DNA from: Mesorhizobium koreense
Lineage (GTDB): Bacteria; Pseudomonadota; Alphaproteobacteria; Rhizobiales; Rhizobiaceae
DNA length: 64,000 nucleotides
Reading direction: 5' to 3'
Assembly: GCF_031656215.1 (NCBI RefSeq)
Contig: NZ_CP134228.1
Span: forward strand, 1,240,001 to 1,304,000
Every line of letters begins with the position of its first letter. Position 1 is the first letter of the stretch. The notes beneath the pieces are model-generated. The model did no database searches. It saw only the letters and a program-made list of their open reading frames with translations, and was not told the origin of the DNA. Shown here one piece after another: positions 31,782 through 42,055 of the stretch. The translations under genes were made by a program, and so were the position numbers.

Positions 31782-33659
31782 ATGGCTGAATCTGTCTCGC
31801 AGGCACCCATCTCACAGGTAGACCGATGGCTGACGCTCAACACGGCGCTCGGCAAGGACCAGATGCTTGCGACCGAAGCAGTCGGGACCGAAGCCATCTC
31901 CGAACCCTTCGAGTTTCGCGTCTCGGCTCTCTCGCCGAAGATGACCATTGCCCCAGAAGACATTCTGGGCAAGCCGGCGACGCTGTCGATGGCGCGGCCG
32001 CAAGACAAGCCCCGCATCGTCAACGGCATCGTCACCTCGATTGCAGCCGGGCCCTTTACGCGCGGCGGCTACAGGCTGTACACGCTGGTGATTTCACCGA
32101 CGCTTTGGACACTTGGCCGGAAGTCGAACTACAAGGTTTTCCAGGGCACGATTCCGAACATCCTGGCCACGCTTCTTACGGGCGTCAAATTCAAGAATTC
32201 GCTCAAGGGAAAATATGAGCCGCGCGCGTATTGCACTCAGTTCGGCGAGACCGACCTTGCCTTCTTCGAACGTCTGATTGCCGAAGAAGGGATTTTTTAT
32301 TACTTCACGCACACCGATTCCGATCACACGCTCGTGCTGTGCAACGACGCAACGGCCTATGCGGACTGCGCTCAGGATTCGATCGAATATCGACAGGATG
32401 TCGAGGCTACCGCGAACGCGATAGCTGAATTCGACATGGCGAGCCGCCTGACTGAGACGAGTTGGACACTCTCCGACTACGATTACGAGGTCTCGACCGA
32501 TCCCTCCGTTACGACGACGAAGACAGCGCTGAAGCCTGCCAGCGCCAAGCAGTGGGAACGGTTCCGCTTCAGTGCCGGGCCGAAGGCGCAAAGGGTGAGC
32601 GCGCTGTCCGCCGCCGCGGTCGATGCGACGGATGCCGGCTTCGCCGTCATCGACGGTAGAGGCGGCGCCGCGAGCTTTATGCCCGGCCATCGCTTCACCA
32701 TCAAGGAACATCCCGCCTCCGATGTCGTTGACAAGAAATTCGTCCTGACACGTGTGGCGCATGAAAGCCGCGATCCGACCTATTTCGCCCTGCATGAGGG
32801 AACGGAGGGCGAACCCTACTACCGCAACGATTTTTCCTGCATTCCCGCGGAGCGGGTCGCCCGGCGGCCTCTGCCTCCGCCGAAGCCGGTGGTGCACGGA
32901 CCGTTGACCGCGATCGTTGTCGGCGGGAAGGACTCCGTCGGCACCGACGAGTTGGGGCGGATCAGGGTCCGCTTCTACTGGGACCGCGAGGGCAAGAAGC
33001 AAAACAAGGAGTCCTGTCTCGTGCGGGTCGCCCAGCCATTGGCGGGCGCCGGCTGGGGAGGGCTCTTCATTCCGCGGGGCGGGATGGAGGTCGTCGTGCA
33101 TTTCCTCGACGGCGATCCCGACCGTCCGCTGGTCACCGGCGCTGTATACAACGTGGACAACAAGGCGCCCTGGGTCACCAAGGAGACCGCGACCAAAAGC
33201 GGCTTCCTCACGCTCAATGTCGGAAGCCGCAACAAGACTACGGCGCACGAATTGTCCTTCGACGAGAAGGCCGGCGAGGAAAAATTCACTATCCACGCCC
33301 AGAAGGATTTTCTGCGCGAGGTCGAGAACGACGATACGCTCGACGTCGGCAACGACCAGAAGCGCACGATCAAGAACAACCGCACGACGACGATAAAGCA
33401 GGGTAATGACGAACTGGAAATCTCGCAGGGGAACCAGACGGTAAAGGCGTCGTCCGGTCAGATCACGGTAGAGGCGATGCAGGGCATCAAGCTCAAATGC
33501 GGCGACAGCGTTGTCGAGATCACCCCGCAGGGCGTCAAGATCAATGGCCTCACCATCACTGTAACGGGGACGACCAAGGCGGAAACAAAGGCCCCCGTCG
33601 TCCAGATCACCGCCGACGGTTTGGCCGCCCTCAAGGGCGGCGTCGTCAATATCAATTGA
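31782..33659 (+). CDS. vgrG: VgrG spike protein, 625 aa
   Basis: VgrG trimers cap the Hcp tube and carry a PAAR tip. The order is the gp27-like base (about 10-360, including YCTQFGETDLAFFERLIAEE), the OB-fold gp5-like part (RIRVRFYWDREGKK) and a beta-helix with repeated short strands (EKFTIHAQKDFLREVENDDT, then LDVGNDQKRTIKNN). The C-terminus ends soon after this (GGVVNIN), so no fused effector domain is present. The separate PAAR protein at 55652 probably sharpens the tip. The start is ATG at 31782. Confidence 0.95.
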   Translation: MAESVSQAPISQVDRWLTLNTALGKDQMLATEAVGTEAISEPFEFRVSALSPKMTIAPEDILGKPATLSMARPQDKPRIVNGIVTSIAAGPFTRGGYRLYTLVISPTLWTLGRKSNYKVFQGTIPNILATLLTGVKFKNSLKGKYEPRAYCTQFGETDLAFFERLIAEEGIFYYFTHTDSDHTLVLCNDATAYADCAQDSIEYRQDVEATANAIAEFDMASRLTETSWTLSDYDYEVSTDPSVTTTKTALKPASAKQWERFRFSAGPKAQRVSALSAAAVDATDAGFAVIDGRGGAASFMPGHRFTIKEHPASDVVDKKFVLTRVAHESRDPTYFALHEGTEGEPYYRNDFSCIPAERVARRPLPPPKPVVHGPLTAIVVGGKDSVGTDELGRIRVRFYWDREGKKQNKESCLVRVAQPLAGAGWGGLFIPRGGMEVVVHFLDGDPDRPLVTGAVYNVDNKAPWVTKETATKSGFLTLNVGSRNKTTAHELSFDEKAGEEKFTIHAQKDFLREVENDDTLDVGNDQKRTIKNNRTTTIKQGNDELEISQGNQTVKASSGQITVEAMQGIKLKCGDSVVEITPQGVKINGLTITVTGTTKAETKAPVVQITADGLAALKGGVVNIN

Positions 33660-33661
33660 AG

Positions 33662-34273
33662 GTGGAGACGGTGGAGGTCCAGACCGCTCCGTTTCGCAAG
33701 ATTTCGGCATCCTCGGCCGAGGAGATCTGTCGCCGCGCGGCTTTGTCGCCGACGGCGATGGTTTTGCTTTCGCCCGCGCTCTCGCCGCAGGCCTTCCTGG
33801 CGCTGTTGGTGCAGGGCCGGCATTTCGGCGACGCAGTGCGCTTCCTGGCCTTTTCCCTGCCGCCGCGAGAGGCCGTATGGTGGGCTTGCGTGACGGCGCG
33901 CGGCAACGAGTTGGCGCCACCCGATACCGATTGCCTTGGACTGGCGATCGCCTGGGCCTATGAGCCCGACGAAGGCAAGCGGCGCGCCTGCATGGCAGCT
34001 GCCGAGCAGCTTAATTTCGAGGGGGCAGCCGCCTACGCGGCCTTGTCCGTGTTCTGGTCGGGTGGCAGCATGGCGCCGGAGGGCATGCCGGACGTACCCC
34101 CGGACCCATCGCTTTGCGCCATCGGGGTAGGGGCTTCTGTTCTCCTCGCGGTTGCGGCGGGCGAGGCACAATCCGCCGACCGACGCTTCGAGGAAGCGAT
34201 CGAGCGCGGGATGGATATCGCCAATGGCGGAAACGGGAAGCTGAAGGCGGAACTTCGCCGCGAGGCGTCATGA
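33662..34273 (+). CDS. T6SS-linked conserved protein (DUF6931-like), 203 aa
   Basis: The frame starts with GTG at 33662 or 33671, right after the vgrG stop. The product contains ALSPQAFLALLVQGRHFGDA and LPPREAVWWACVTARGNELA, which resemble DUF6931 proteins found beside vgrG in rhizobial T6SS clusters. It is soluble, helical and Ala-rich, of about 200 residues. It may be an adaptor that loads cargo on VgrG, but this is inferred from position only. Its stop overlaps the next gene as ATGA. Confidence 0.55.
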   Translation: METVEVQTAPFRKISASSAEEICRRAALSPTAMVLLSPALSPQAFLALLVQGRHFGDAVRFLAFSLPPREAVWWACVTARGNELAPPDTDCLGLAIAWAYEPDEGKRRACMAAAEQLNFEGAAAYAALSVFWSGGSMAPEGMPDVPPDPSLCAIGVGASVLLAVAAGEAQSADRRFEEAIERGMDIANGGNGKLKAELRREAS

Positions 34274-34449
34274 GCTCCGTCGTTTTCATGCTGTTGCGGG
34301 GAGCAAGTCCAGCGGAACCAATGGAAGGGCGAGATCGGTTGATTCGCGCGGCGTTCTCTAGCATTGTCGACCTCGGAAGGAACCTCGCCGACTTCTGCCG
34401 CTGGCTGGCCAGCGCCGCCGCGGGTACCGGGGGGAAGCTGTTCGGATGA
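34270..34449 (+). CDS. Very small T6SS operon protein, 59 aa
   Basis: The ATG at 34270 overlaps the upstream stop (ATGA), and its own stop overlaps the tssA start at 34446 in the same way. Coupling on both sides and conserved phase argue for a real gene. The product, MSSVVFMLLRGASPAEPMEG then RDRLIRAAFSSIVDLGRNLA, has a hydrophobic N-terminus and an amphipathic helix. I recognise no family. Confidence 0.5.
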   Translation: MSSVVFMLLRGASPAEPMEGRDRLIRAAFSSIVDLGRNLADFCRWLASAAAGTGGKLFG

Positions 34450-35564
34450 CGAGCCCGCAGGTTATCGATATCGCCGCATTGATGGAGCCGATCTCGGAAG
34501 AGGCGGCGGCCGGGACGGATTCGCGCGGCGACAAGCAATCGAACTCCCTCTACTACCGGGTCAAAGATGCCCGCAATGCCGCCCGCTCGGAAGAACGTAG
34601 CGCGATCGAGACGGGAGCGGCCACGCCCGAAGAGTGGAATACGGTCGTTTCCACCTCGGTGGAATTGCTGACCACAGCGAGCAAAGACCTGGAGATTGCC
34701 GCATGGCTGGTCGAGGGTTTGGTCCGCACGGAGGGCTTCGCGGGGCTTCGCGATGGTCTGGCGGTGATCGCGGGCATCGTGCGGAACTATTGGGAGACGT
34801 GTTTCCCCGAACTCGATGAGGACGGCGTCGAGGGGAGGGTGACGGCGGTCGCCGGCCTAAGCGGATCGGGCGCCGTCGGGACGCTGATTCAGCCGATCCG
34901 CCTTCTGCCGATCACGCAAGGCGACATCGCGAGCTATTCGCTATGGAGTTATGAGCAGGCCAGCGAGATACAGAAGATCACGGATCCCGCAAGGCGCCAG
35001 GCCCGCATAGATGCGGGCGCCGTGCCCATGGAACAGTTCATGCAAAGCGTGACGGAGACGCCTGCGGCGACGTTCGCCGCGACCGTCGGGCTGATCGATG
35101 AATGTCTTGCGGCGCTCGACGAAATGTCGTCCGCGTTCGACGCGGTTGCCGGTCCCGACGCGCCGCCTGTGACGGCGTTGCGCGAATTGCTGCAGCAGGC
35201 CGGCTCATCCATCCGTTATTTCGCGGCCGACAAGCTTGCGCTCGTGAGCGTAGACGACGCCGTCGCCACCGATGACACTGCGCCCACCGCCGATAGCACA
35301 GGAGCGTCCGCGCCTGCATCCGGCGGACCCCGCGTCGACGGCTATGCCTCGCGTAACGAGGCGCTCGGCGAACTGACGCGCCTTGCCGGCTTTTTCCGCA
35401 AGACCGAACCGCAATCCCCTATTTCGTACACGCTGGAGGAAGCCGTCCGGCGCGCCCGTCTGACCCTGCCGGAACTTCTGGCCGAGCTTGCCGAGGACCC
35501 GTCCCACGTCCAGCGCATCCTGCTCGCCGCGGGCATCAAAAATCTCGAGGCTTCGTCCGAATAG
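34446..35564 (+). CDS. tssA: T6SS assembly protein TssA, 372 aa
   Basis: TssA organises baseplate-tail assembly. An ImpA N-terminal domain is visible at about residues 10-130 ([20 protein letters not shown] at the start, [20 protein letters not shown] and [20 protein letters not shown] later). The C-terminal segment ([20 protein letters not shown], then [20 protein letters not shown]) is typical of short TssA proteins that end in a ring-forming domain. The acidic linker near residues 275-295 is likely flexible. The start overlaps the preceding 59-aa gene. Confidence 0.9.
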   Translation: MTSPQVIDIAALMEPISEEAAAGTDSRGDKQSNSLYYRVKDARNAARSEERSAIETGAATPEEWNTVVSTSVELLTTASKDLEIAAWLVEGLVRTEGFAGLRDGLAVIAGIVRNYWETCFPELDEDGVEGRVTAVAGLSGSGAVGTLIQPIRLLPITQGDIASYSLWSYEQASEIQKITDPARRQARIDAGAVPMEQFMQSVTETPAATFAATVGLIDECLAALDEMSSAFDAVAGPDAPPVTALRELLQQAGSSIRYFAADKLALVSVDDAVATDDTAPTADSTGASAPASGGPRVDGYASRNEALGELTRLAGFFRKTEPQSPISYTLEEAVRRARLTLPELLAELAEDPSHVQRILLAAGIKNLEASSE

Positions 35565-35604
35565 CCGACCGATAATCAGAACCGTACCAACCGAGGAAAG
35601 TAAC

Positions 35605-36120
35605 ATGGCAGAAAGCGTTCAGAAGAAACTCTCAAGAGTGCGCAAACCGCGCGTCCATATCACCTATGACGTGGAGACGGAGGGTGCCCAGGTCCGCAAG
35701 GAGCTGCCTTTTGTCGTCGGTGTCATCGGCGATTTCTCGGGCAAGCCGTACGAGCCGCTCAAGCCGCTGCGCGACCGCAAGTTCATCCAGATCGACCGTG
35801 ACAATTTCGACGACGTCATGAAGCGCATGACGCCGGGCGCGGAGTTCAAGGTCGAAAACACGCTTGCCGGAGACGATAGCGAGATGGCCGTGGCGCTCCG
35901 GTTCAATTCAATGGACGATTTCGAGCCCGGCTCGGTCGTCCAGCAGGTGGAGCCGCTGCGTAAGCTGCTGGCGGTGCGTAACAAGCTGCGTGACCTGATG
36001 TCGAAGGCGGATCGCTCGGAAGATCTCGAGAACATTCTCGAGGAGGTTCTGCGCAACACCGACAAGCTTTCCGCGCTGGTGGGAGAGCTTGGAGACGAAA
36101 CCACCGGACAGGAGGCCTGA
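35605..36120 (+). CDS. tssB: T6SS sheath small subunit TssB, 171 aa
   Basis: TssB pairs with TssC to build the contractile sheath. The N-terminal [20 protein letters not shown] and YDVETEGAQ, and the segment [20 protein letters not shown], match the family, and the length is normal. GGAAAGTAAC precedes the ATG. Three base pairs separate it from tssC, which shows tight co-expression. Confidence 0.95.
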   Translation: MAESVQKKLSRVRKPRVHITYDVETEGAQVRKELPFVVGVIGDFSGKPYEPLKPLRDRKFIQIDRDNFDDVMKRMTPGAEFKVENTLAGDDSEMAVALRFNSMDDFEPGSVVQQVEPLRKLLAVRNKLRDLMSKADRSEDLENILEEVLRNTDKLSALVGELGDETTGQEA

Positions 36121-36123
36121 GCC

Positions 36124-37623
36124 ATGAGCAGTGAAGCCAAGACCGAAACGGCGGCTGCGGCCGCCGGCGCCGAGGAAGTGGCCGGCGTCAGCCTGCTTGA
36201 CCAGGCGATCGAAGCGACGCGCAATACCAAGCGCGATGAAATGCAGGACCTCCTGCGCACCCTGACGTCGGAAGCGCTCTCGGGGACAGTCACGTTCAGC
36301 AAGAACCTGACCCAGACCTTCAACCGCGCTATCGAGGCGATCGACGAAAAGCTGTCCAAACAGCTTTCGGCGATCATGCATCATCCGGATTTCCAGAAGC
36401 TGGAAGGAAGCTGGCGCGGGCTCAATCACCTCGTCAAGAATTCCGAGACCGGAGCGACGCTCAAGATCCGCATGATGAACCTCAGCAAAAAGGAGCTTCA
36501 CAAGGATCTGACGAAGGCTGTCGAGTTCGATCAGAGCCAGATCTTCAAGAAGATGTACGAAACGGAGTTCGGGACACCCGGTGGCGAGCCTTACGGCACC
36601 CTGATCGGCGACTACGAATTCGGAGCCGGCACGGAAGATTTGGAAGTGCTGCAGGGCATGTCGAACGTCGCGGCGGCGTCCTTTGCGCCATTCATCGCGG
36701 CATCGAGCCCCGACATGTTCGGGCTGGACAGTTTCACCGAATTGTCCAAGCCGCGTGACCTCGAGAAGATTTTCGAGAGCTCCGAATATATCAAGTGGCG
36801 CAGCTTCCGCGACAGCGAAGACAGCCGTTTCGTCACGCTCACCATGCCCAGGGTGCTGGCGCGGGTGCCGTATGGCTCGGCTGGTCGTTCGATCGAGGAA
36901 TTCAAGTTCGAGGAAGCGCCGGTCAGCGCCAACGGCGTCGTTAGCGCCATGACATCCGACAAGTTCACCTGGATGAACGCGTCTTACGCGCTCGGCGAAC
37001 GGCTGACCTCGGCGTTCTCGAAATATGGATGGTGCGTTGCTGTGCGGGGCGCCGAAGGCGGCGGCAAGGTGGAGGATTTGCCGACCTTCACCTTCACCAG
37101 CGACGATGGCGACATCGACCAGCAATGCCCGACCGAAATCGGCATCACCGATCGTCGCGAAGCGGAGTTGTCCAAGCTCGGCTTCCTGCCGCTCTGCCAC
37201 TACAAGGGATCGGACTACGCCGTGTTCTTCGGTTCGCAGACCACACAGAAGCCGAAGAAGTACGACAGCCCTGACGCGACCGCCAATGCCGCGATCTCGG
37301 CAAGGTTGCCCTACATCATGGCGACGGCCCGGTTTGCCCATTATCTCAAGGTGATGGGTCGCGACAAGATCGGTTCCTTCATGGAAGCGTCGAACTGCGA
37401 GACCTGGCTGAACAACTGGATTCGCAATTACGTAAACGGCAATCCGGATGCCAGCGCGGAGATGAAGGCTCAATATCCGCTCGCCGAGGCCAAGGTGACC
37501 GTCACCGAGGTGCCCGGCGCACCGGGTTCCTACAATGCCGTTGCCTATCTAAGGCCATGGCTGCAGATGGAGGAGCTTACCGCCTCGATGCGGCTGGTGG
37601 CGCGCATCCCGCAGATGGGATGA
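36124..37623 (+). CDS. tssC: T6SS sheath large subunit TssC, 499 aa
   Basis: TssC is the main sheath subunit. The protein has an Ala-rich N-terminus, then [12 protein letters not shown] and the conserved [20 protein letters not shown] and [10 protein letters not shown] regions. The C-terminal motif ([20 protein letters not shown] then [18 protein letters not shown]) is normal for TssC. The length is typical. It is followed after 13 bp by a second tssC-type gene. Confidence 0.96.
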   Translation: MSSEAKTETAAAAAGAEEVAGVSLLDQAIEATRNTKRDEMQDLLRTLTSEALSGTVTFSKNLTQTFNRAIEAIDEKLSKQLSAIMHHPDFQKLEGSWRGLNHLVKNSETGATLKIRMMNLSKKELHKDLTKAVEFDQSQIFKKMYETEFGTPGGEPYGTLIGDYEFGAGTEDLEVLQGMSNVAAASFAPFIAASSPDMFGLDSFTELSKPRDLEKIFESSEYIKWRSFRDSEDSRFVTLTMPRVLARVPYGSAGRSIEEFKFEEAPVSANGVVSAMTSDKFTWMNASYALGERLTSAFSKYGWCVAVRGAEGGGKVEDLPTFTFTSDDGDIDQQCPTEIGITDRREAELSKLGFLPLCHYKGSDYAVFFGSQTTQKPKKYDSPDATANAAISARLPYIMATARFAHYLKVMGRDKIGSFMEASNCETWLNNWIRNYVNGNPDASAEMKAQYPLAEAKVTVTEVPGAPGSYNAVAYLRPWLQMEELTASMRLVARIPQMG

Positions 37624-37636
37624 CGCCTGGGTCGAA

Positions 37637-39199
37637 ATGAATGAGGAAGGCGCGATAGCACAACCTGCGGCGGATGTCGGATCGGCATCCGCCAGCCGGA
37701 CCGGACCCGGTCCCGCGTCTGTGCGCCTGCGCGAAAATATCGCCGCCGCCGTCTGCGATGACGACGACGGCGATTTCGATTTGCAGGGGTTCCTGGATGA
37801 GGAGGACACAGGAAGCCTTCTTTGCCGTTGGTACGGCGCCGATGCGCTTGCCGCCATGGGTCCTCTCGATAAACGGGCGCTGCGCGTCCACCTCGACCGC
37901 GACATAGCCGCGCTCGACTCGCTCCTGTCGGAGCAGCTTGATGCGATCCTGCATCATCGGGAATTCAAGCAGATCGAGGCGCCCTGGCGCGGTGTTTCCT
38001 TCCTTCTCGACCAGGTCGAGGAGGATGACAAGGTCGTCATCCGGCTGCTGAGCACGACGTGGAAGGAACTCGGCCGTGATTTCGACCGGTCCAGCGAATT
38101 CGATCAGAGCGCGCTTTTCGCCAAGGTCTACAGTGAAGAATACGGCATGCCGGGCGGTTTGCCTTACGGGTTGCTGCTTTGCGATCATTTTGTCCGCCAT
38201 CGGCATGGCGGGGCCGATTCCGCCGACGATATCGGGACGCTTTCCCGACTGGCGGAAGTGGCTGCCGCATCGTTTTCGCCATGCGTCGTCGGTGCGGCGC
38301 CTGAATTGTTCGGCGTCTCGACCTTTGCAGATCTCTCGCATGTCCAGCACATCGATGCCGGCTTCCGCCTGGAAGAGTATCAACGTTGGCGGCGCCTGCA
38401 GGAGAAGGAGGAGAGCCGCTTTCTCGGGGTCGCGCTGCCACGGATATTGCTGCGTGGCTTGCATGACGGTGATGGAGAAGATCATGGCGGCTTCGTCTAC
38501 AGGGAGCGGGCGCTCGGCATAGAGGATTGGCTTTGGGGAAATGCCGTCTACGGCTTCGGCGCCGTCGTTATCCGCGCTTTTCGTGAGTCGGGATGGTTCG
38601 CCGATATCCGCGGTGCGCGTGACGGGGTTTTCGGAGCAGGGCGCGTCGACGGCCTGCCGGCGCCGTTTTTTTCTACCGGCGAGGCGGTCGCCTACCGCCG
38701 CCCGCTCGAGGTCGAACTGACCGACAGGAAGCAGAAGGTGCTTGAGGAACTCGGCTTCGTAGCGTTGAGCCCGTGCGGGTACACGAAGTCCGTGGCGTTC
38801 CTCGGAGCGCAGTCGCTCAACGTTCCCCCGGTTGCCGATACCGCGGAGAGCCGGAACGCAAGGCTGTCATCCATGCTGCAATACGTGCTCTGCGTCAGCC
38901 GCTTCGCCCACTACGTGAAGGTCATCGCCCGCGACCGCGTGGGCGCGTTCACCACTGTCGCGCAACTCGAAAGGCTCCTCGGCGACTGGTTGCGCGGCTA
39001 TATGATCGGCAATCCGGATGCCAGCACCGAACTCAAGACGCGCTATCCTCTGAGTGGCGGAAGCGTCGAAGTTACGGAACTGCCCGGAAAGCCTGGCTCG
39101 ATGGCCTGCATCATGCATATCCAGCCGCATTTCCAGTTCGACCGGGTCGTGACCGGAATACAGTTGCGGACGGAGATACAGCCGCCGCGGAATATCTGA
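37637..39199 (+). CDS. tssC2: Second TssC-type sheath protein, 520 aa
   Basis: This gene also encodes a full-length TssC family protein: HHREFKQIEAPWRGVSFLLD, FLGVALPRILLRGLHDGDGE and the C-terminal SMACIMHIQPHFQFDRVVTG. It has a longer, acidic and disordered N-terminus (about 55 residues). Identity to the first TssC is moderate by eye. Paired tssC genes (tssC40/tssC41) are known from Agrobacterium-type T6SS clusters. The two may build different parts of the sheath or of its baseplate end. Confidence 0.9.
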   Translation: MNEEGAIAQPAADVGSASASRTGPGPASVRLRENIAAAVCDDDDGDFDLQGFLDEEDTGSLLCRWYGADALAAMGPLDKRALRVHLDRDIAALDSLLSEQLDAILHHREFKQIEAPWRGVSFLLDQVEEDDKVVIRLLSTTWKELGRDFDRSSEFDQSALFAKVYSEEYGMPGGLPYGLLLCDHFVRHRHGGADSADDIGTLSRLAEVAAASFSPCVVGAAPELFGVSTFADLSHVQHIDAGFRLEEYQRWRRLQEKEESRFLGVALPRILLRGLHDGDGEDHGGFVYRERALGIEDWLWGNAVYGFGAVVIRAFRESGWFADIRGARDGVFGAGRVDGLPAPFFSTGEAVAYRRPLEVELTDRKQKVLEELGFVALSPCGYTKSVAFLGAQSLNVPPVADTAESRNARLSSMLQYVLCVSRFAHYVKVIARDRVGAFTTVAQLERLLGDWLRGYMIGNPDASTELKTRYPLSGGSVEVTELPGKPGSMACIMHIQPHFQFDRVVTGIQLRTEIQPPRNI

Positions 39200-39211
39200 C
39201 CGGAGAACGAG

Positions 39212-39709
39212 GTGGACAGGAAACCCGCGAAAAGACCCGTCGTCCTTCCGATCCTCGACAGGCTCCTGCAAGGAGACAATATCGAGATCGACGGCAATTT
39301 CGACCGCGCCATTCAGGTCCTGCGCGAATCCGTTCGGCGTGACCTCGAAATCCTTTTCAACACGCGGCCTTACTACCAGGCCATCCCCGACGAATTCGGG
39401 GAACTGAAATCGTCGCTTATCGCGTTCGGGCTGCCCGATCTCCAGGTTCAGAACCTGGCCGGCGCCTCACAGCAGGAGGAATGCCGGCGTCGGATCGAGA
39501 ATGCCATTCGGCGGTTCGAGCCCCGCTTGCGGGATGTTTCGGTGGAGATACTGGAAGACGATGCGCAGACGCGCGAGCGGACCCTGCGCTTCAGGATCGA
39601 CGCGATCATGGATGTCGCCGAGATGGCGGAAGCCGTTGTCTACGACACTTTTGTCGATCCGGTTTCCGGCGGCGTGCTGTTTGCCGGAACCAGATCGGCG
39701 ATTTCATAA
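39212..39709 (+). CDS. tssE: T6SS baseplate wedge protein TssE, 165 aa
   Basis: TssE is the gp25-like baseplate protein. The segment VRRDLEILFNTRPYYQAIPD and the internal FGLPDLQVQNL match the family, and the conserved Glu of the EIL segment is present. The start is GTG at 39212 after CGGAGAACGAG. It is the last gene of the plus-strand T6SS operon and ends 25 bp before the convergent kinase gene. Confidence 0.93.
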   Translation: MDRKPAKRPVVLPILDRLLQGDNIEIDGNFDRAIQVLRESVRRDLEILFNTRPYYQAIPDEFGELKSSLIAFGLPDLQVQNLAGASQQEECRRRIENAIRRFEPRLRDVSVEILEDDAQTRERTLRFRIDAIMDVAEMAEAVVYDTFVDPVSGGVLFAGTRSAIS

Positions 39710-39734
39710 AACGGCGCGGCAGCGGGTAGATCGG

Positions 39735-40481
39735 TCATCTGCCGTCGATGGCTGAAAGGGCTGCGGCAAGTTCACGCGCCGACGGTCTGTCGGCGGGGGC
39801 GGCGAAGCCGGCATGGAGCACTTCGGCAAGGCGGCGATCCGCCAGCGACGAAAAATCCGGTTTCGGTTCGGTGTTCCTGCGCCGGGCCGCGAATACCGCA
39901 TCAGCCGTTCCCGTATGGAGCGGCCGGCCGTTCACCATACGATGCGCGACGGCGCAGAGCGCCCATACATCGGCGCTCGGCTCCGGCGCGGCGCCCAGCA
40001 TCTGCTCGGGGGCCATCCATGCGGGCGATCCCACGACTTCTCCTGTGTCCAACCGGTCCGTGCCGCCGACCAGGCCCGCGACGCCGAGGTCGATGAGGAC
40101 GGCATGGCCGTCGCGGAACATGATGTGGGCGGGTTTGAGATCGCGATGCACGACGCCACATGCATGCAGATGCGCCAACGTTCGAGCGACGTCTCCCAAT
40201 GCCGTCAATGTTGCCGTCCCTGCCGGCATGTCGAGAAGCGATCCCTGCAACCACTCGAAAACGATCCGGTCTGGCGCGTGATCGAGTACCGACGCTAGCC
40301 CGGTGTGTCTCACTGTCCGGCCAAGGTGCGCCTCGCGTGCGAAGCGCGGCTTGTCGGGCCCGGCCGGGTCACGGGGGCGCTTGACGGCCACCTTGCGGCC
40401 GTCCTCGTCGACCGCCTCGAAGATATCGAAGGAACGGCCGGCGCGGCGAAGGACTTCACCCGTGAAGAGCCCTTCCGCCAT
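39735..40481 (-). CDS. ppkA: Ser/Thr protein kinase (PpkA-like), 248 aa
   Basis: A short kinase domain without membrane segment or C-terminal sensor. The signature residues are visible: Lys in KVAVKRPRD, the catalytic loop GVVHRDLKPAHIMFRDG, Asp-Leu-Gly in VLIDLGVAG in place of DFG, and the APEQM segment. In T6SS clusters such kinases phosphorylate the FHA protein, here at 53723, to switch on assembly. The ATG at 40481 lies 6 bp after the methyltransferase stop. The classical PppA phosphatase was not found. Compared with PpkA it lacks the periplasmic domain. Confidence 0.85.
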   Translation of the reverse strand: MAEGLFTGEVLRRAGRSFDIFEAVDEDGRKVAVKRPRDPAGPDKPRFAREAHLGRTVRHTGLASVLDHAPDRIVFEWLQGSLLDMPAGTATLTALGDVARTLAHLHACGVVHRDLKPAHIMFRDGHAVLIDLGVAGLVGGTDRLDTGEVVGSPAWMAPEQMLGAAPEPSADVWALCAVAHRMVNGRPLHTGTADAVFAARRRNTEPKPDFSSLADRRLAEVLHAGFAAPADRPSARELAAALSAIDGR

Positions 40482-40486
40482 GCCGG

Positions 40487-42031
40487 TCAGATGGCGCCGA
40501 CGCGCCGCCACATGGGCAACGCGACCGACAGGACCTCCGGTACATTGTGCTCCAGCAATGTGACGGTCTCTGCCCTGTCCTCGATGATCTTGCCGTCTTT
40601 CGCCAGATGATCGCCGCCTCTTTGCAATTGGTTCCAGCAATCATCCACGACGGGTCCAACCTCGGCAGGGATCCCATCCGCCAACGCGGTGTAGACCAGC
40701 ATCTCGACCAACCGGATGGTGACGGCCGAACCGATCGCCATGCCGGCCAGCGATGCATACGCCTTGCCCTGGTCCGAGCGGAGGCGGATTTGGGCGCTGT
40801 TGTAGCGGCGCGCCCGTTTGCGCGCGGCTTCCGACGGATTGGCCGTCACGACGGGCAGGGCCTGCTTGGAACCGACAAGCATGCCGATCGCCTCGCGTGC
40901 GGTCGCTGTCGACGATGCCGGATCGACATGCGTGAAAATCTCTTCAAGCGTGGGGGTGCCTCCGGCGATCTGTTCCAACGCCGGCCCATAGAACGCTTCG
41001 CCAAGCGTCGCCGCGCCAGCCGGCACCTTGATCTCGCGGCTCAGAGCGCTTGTCGGGATGATTGCGGTGAGGCGGACCGAGCGCAGCCTGCTCTCGAGGC
41101 GGCGGGCAGGAATGGTGCGGGCGCCGCGGATGAAGATATCGCGCCGGAAGGTGCGTTCCCTGAAGAAGTCGCCCACGGTCTCCTGCAGATCGAGCGGCGA
41201 ACCGTCAATGAGTTCGCGCTGCTCTTTGGTCAGGCAGACGTCGGGATAATTGTCGAGAATGTTGGCGGACGCGGCGAAGGTCAGCCTGGCTGACGCAAGC
41301 GCCTCTGCCACGTCCATCTGATAGCAGGGCTGCCAGTGTTCGTTGAGATATTCATGCGCAACATAGGCGACATCTTCCTTCCGGGACATCTCTTCCAGCC
41401 GCGAGAGCTGTTCCGTAAGCAGCGCCCCGGCCCCTGCATCCGCCATCCGCCGGACGATTCCCAGGACCCTCGCGGCACGGTCGTCGCTGCGGCCATCCTC
41501 TCGCATCGCCAGCGAGCGGATCACCCTTTGCATCGGCGCCACATTGTTCCAGCCGGGAAGGGCATTGTAGGTGATATAGACAAGGCCACCAGGTTCGAGA
41601 TGCGCGTCGATGAAATCGACGATGTGCCGCTGGTTTTCCAAGCTGATCCACGACCACACGCCATGCAGGGCGATGTAGTGGAAACGCGGCAGCGCCGCTC
41701 CATGCGCGCCTGCAAGATCGGCAAACGCCCAATCCTCCAGATGAAGGTTGTCGAGTTCCCCCTTATTCGACAGCCGGCGTGCGCGCGCGATATGAGCCGG
41801 GTTGAAGTCTATGCCCCAGACCTCTGCGTGAGGGCAGGTCGCCGCCACCGTCGCCGCCGACTTGCCCGCGCCGCAGCCCAGTTCGCAATAAAAGAACGGC
41901 TCGCCGGCCTCGACCGGCGGCTCTGTCGCGCGCAGGAGGCAGGCAATATCCAGATGCGCCGGCATCTGCTCGGCATACCATCCGTCCAGATACTCTATAT
42001 CGGAGACGTATCCATCCGCCCAGTTGTTCAT
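40487..42031 (-). CDS. Methyltransferase with regulatory domain, 514 aa
   Basis: Residues about 1-170 carry a class I methyltransferase: motif I FFYCELGCGAGKSAATVAAT, then WGIDFNPAHIARARRLSN and FHYIALHGVWSWISLENQRH. Residues about 215-300 and beyond resemble the methyltransferase regulatory domain (MethyTransf_Reg), and the C-terminal part is helical. It lies between tssG and the Ser/Thr kinase in the minus-strand T6SS operon, 6 bp from the kinase. Its substrate is unknown; it may modify a T6SS or envelope component. The ATG at 42031 has GGAAGAACGG upstream. Confidence 0.85.
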   Translation of the reverse strand: MNNWADGYVSDIEYLDGWYAEQMPAHLDIACLLRATEPPVEAGEPFFYCELGCGAGKSAATVAATCPHAEVWGIDFNPAHIARARRLSNKGELDNLHLEDWAFADLAGAHGAALPRFHYIALHGVWSWISLENQRHIVDFIDAHLEPGGLVYITYNALPGWNNVAPMQRVIRSLAMREDGRSDDRAARVLGIVRRMADAGAGALLTEQLSRLEEMSRKEDVAYVAHEYLNEHWQPCYQMDVAEALASARLTFAASANILDNYPDVCLTKEQRELIDGSPLDLQETVGDFFRERTFRRDIFIRGARTIPARRLESRLRSVRLTAIIPTSALSREIKVPAGAATLGEAFYGPALEQIAGGTPTLEEIFTHVDPASSTATAREAIGMLVGSKQALPVVTANPSEAARKRARRYNSAQIRLRSDQGKAYASLAGMAIGSAVTIRLVEMLVYTALADGIPAEVGPVVDDCWNQLQRGGDHLAKDGKIIEDRAETVTLLEHNVPEVLSVALPMWRRVGAI

Positions 42032-42055
42032 CCGTTCTTCCCCCTGGCCGCCCGA

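Noticed and set aside
32094-33920. 608-aa minus-strand frame
   Set aside because: It is antisense to vgrG and the following gene; composition is not protein-like.
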